From Verrucomicrobiales bacterium (GTDB lineage Bacteria > Verrucomicrobiota > Verrucomicrobiia > Limisphaerales > Palsa-1400): 6,672 bases of DNA. Below, piece by piece: positions 6,045 to 6,672 of this stretch (position 1 is its first letter; the number at the start of each line of letters is the position of its first letter). The stretch lies in NCBI GenBank assembly GCA_028293405.1, contig JAQGOW010000680.1, positions 1 to 6,672 of the forward strand. The letters run 5' to 3'. The position numbers were made by a program, and so were the translations under genes. The notes beneath the pieces are model-generated. The model was not told the origin of the DNA, ran no database searches, and was given only the letters and a program-made list of their open reading frames with translations.

Positions 6045-6193
6045 GATGGAATATTTCGGGTCCGGTGACTAAATGAACCCGTTTTGGTTGCCCGGTGATT
6101 AGTGGTCAATACTAAGAACCGACCCTTTTTAGAAGCCAACAGCACTCCAAACGAAACAAAAATATTTTGCGTATCGTGATGTTTTGAAGCGGG

Positions 6194-6672
6194 TTAGCGG
6201 GCGACGAGTTTGGCGTTGCCGGTTTGATAGGTTGATTCCCTGGCAATCCGACATGGTTTGTCCAACCGACCATTGACGCCGGGCACACCGGAGCTGGTGA
6301 TATAACTCTGTCCGCCGCCGAGGTTGATGACGCCGTTCGGTTGGAGAAAATTGTATGCAGTGTAAAAATCCTGCCACGGTGTGCCCTATATAAGGCGTAA
6401 GACTCCCCCTTGGGCTGAAAGGGATTGTCCGCCGCAGTTGCCAGCCGGATATCGTTGCGCGACTGAACTGCCGCCACCGCATTGGCTATCGCTTGATAAC
6501 TGATCGAGAAAGGCGGATTGGCTCCGCTGAAGAGAATCGCCGCGTTCCATGCAATCACCGCCGTCCCGTCATTGCAAATGACGCCGTCGGCGCCTGAATT
6601 GAACAATTCGGAAATGTCACTTTGATAAACGTAATCAAACAGGTAAGGGATTGTTTTTGGAAAGCCGTATTG
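6194..6672 (-). pseudogene. 3' part of a frameshifted gene, family uncertain (5' end beyond window)
   Basis: One frame is open from the right edge and reads 'YGFPKTIPYLFDYVYQSDISE', 'LFNSGADGVICNDG', 'SYQAIANAVAAVQSRNDIRL' and 'ADNPFQPKGESYALYR'. From about 6379 a second frame takes over with equally protein-like sequence: 'TPWQDFYTAYNFLQPNGV', 'INLGGGQSYITSSGVPGVNG', 'RLDKPCRIARESTYQTGNA' and 'KLVAR', ending at TAA (complement of 6194-6196). That frame has a TAG at 6388-6386, so the switch falls between about 6376 and 6390. One missing base, or two extra, would restore a single frame. The first frame runs on to 6112, but that tail has no protein-like character. 'DISELFNSGADGVICNDG' weakly recalls the C-terminal strand of glycerophosphodiester phosphodiesterases ('...GVDGIITD'); I would not rely on it. 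It may be a true pseudogene or a sequencing error. Confidence 0.55.

Noticed and set aside
6057..6085. CGGGT/ACCCG hairpin followed by TTTT on the plus strand
   Set aside because: The stem is 5 bases with a 15-base loop, and no plus-strand gene ends here. The T-run is on the wrong side for the minus-strand genes.

Overview
The window looks like chromosomal DNA from a Verrucomicrobiota bacterium, most likely of the Pedosphaera/Limisphaera type. The long secreted protein is rich in Asn, Thr and Ser and ends in a 'QASTDL..W..LST...YFRLKSP' tail, a C-terminal style I associate with that phylum. Start codons mostly lack a Shine-Dalgarno sequence close by, and the gaps between genes are long and full of repeats. 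No rRNA, tRNA, CRISPR array or transposase gene is visible.

Layout. (1) 1-809, minus strand: the first 269 codons of a secreted right-handed beta-helix protein, probably a glycoside hydrolase of GH141 type, running off the left edge. (2) 954-3665, minus strand: a 903-residue exported protein related to the alpha subunit of hydrazine synthase (HzsA-like). It has a signal peptide, a beta-propeller, a middle domain ending in a c-type heme site (CANCH), an InlB-type repeat and a Verrucomicrobial C-terminal domain. (3) 3666-3975: a divergent intergenic region with a possible three-way-junction fold. (4) 3976-4797, plus strand: a membrane protein with six predicted helices and no assigned function. 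(5) 4798-5343: 546 bases without a gene, holding C-runs (G-quadruplex potential on the minus strand), a perfect palindrome, a short direct repeat and a REP-like two-hairpin element. (6) 5344-6000, minus strand: a Tat-exported single-domain cupin with all four metal ligands. A hairpin directly abuts its start codon. (7) 6194-6672, minus strand: the 3' part of a gene with an apparent frameshift near 6376-6390, entering from the right edge.

The three recognisable minus-strand genes (HzsA-like, beta-helix, cupin) all encode exported proteins. The HzsA-like and beta-helix genes are in tandem, 144 bases apart, and could share a transcript. Nothing else ties the genes into one pathway, and no anammox partner genes (hzsB, hzsC, hydrazine dehydrogenase) are visible. 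The most interesting item is the HzsA-like protein. It keeps one heme site and has only three cysteines in its mature part, and the family's usual second heme domain appears to be replaced by adhesin-like modules.
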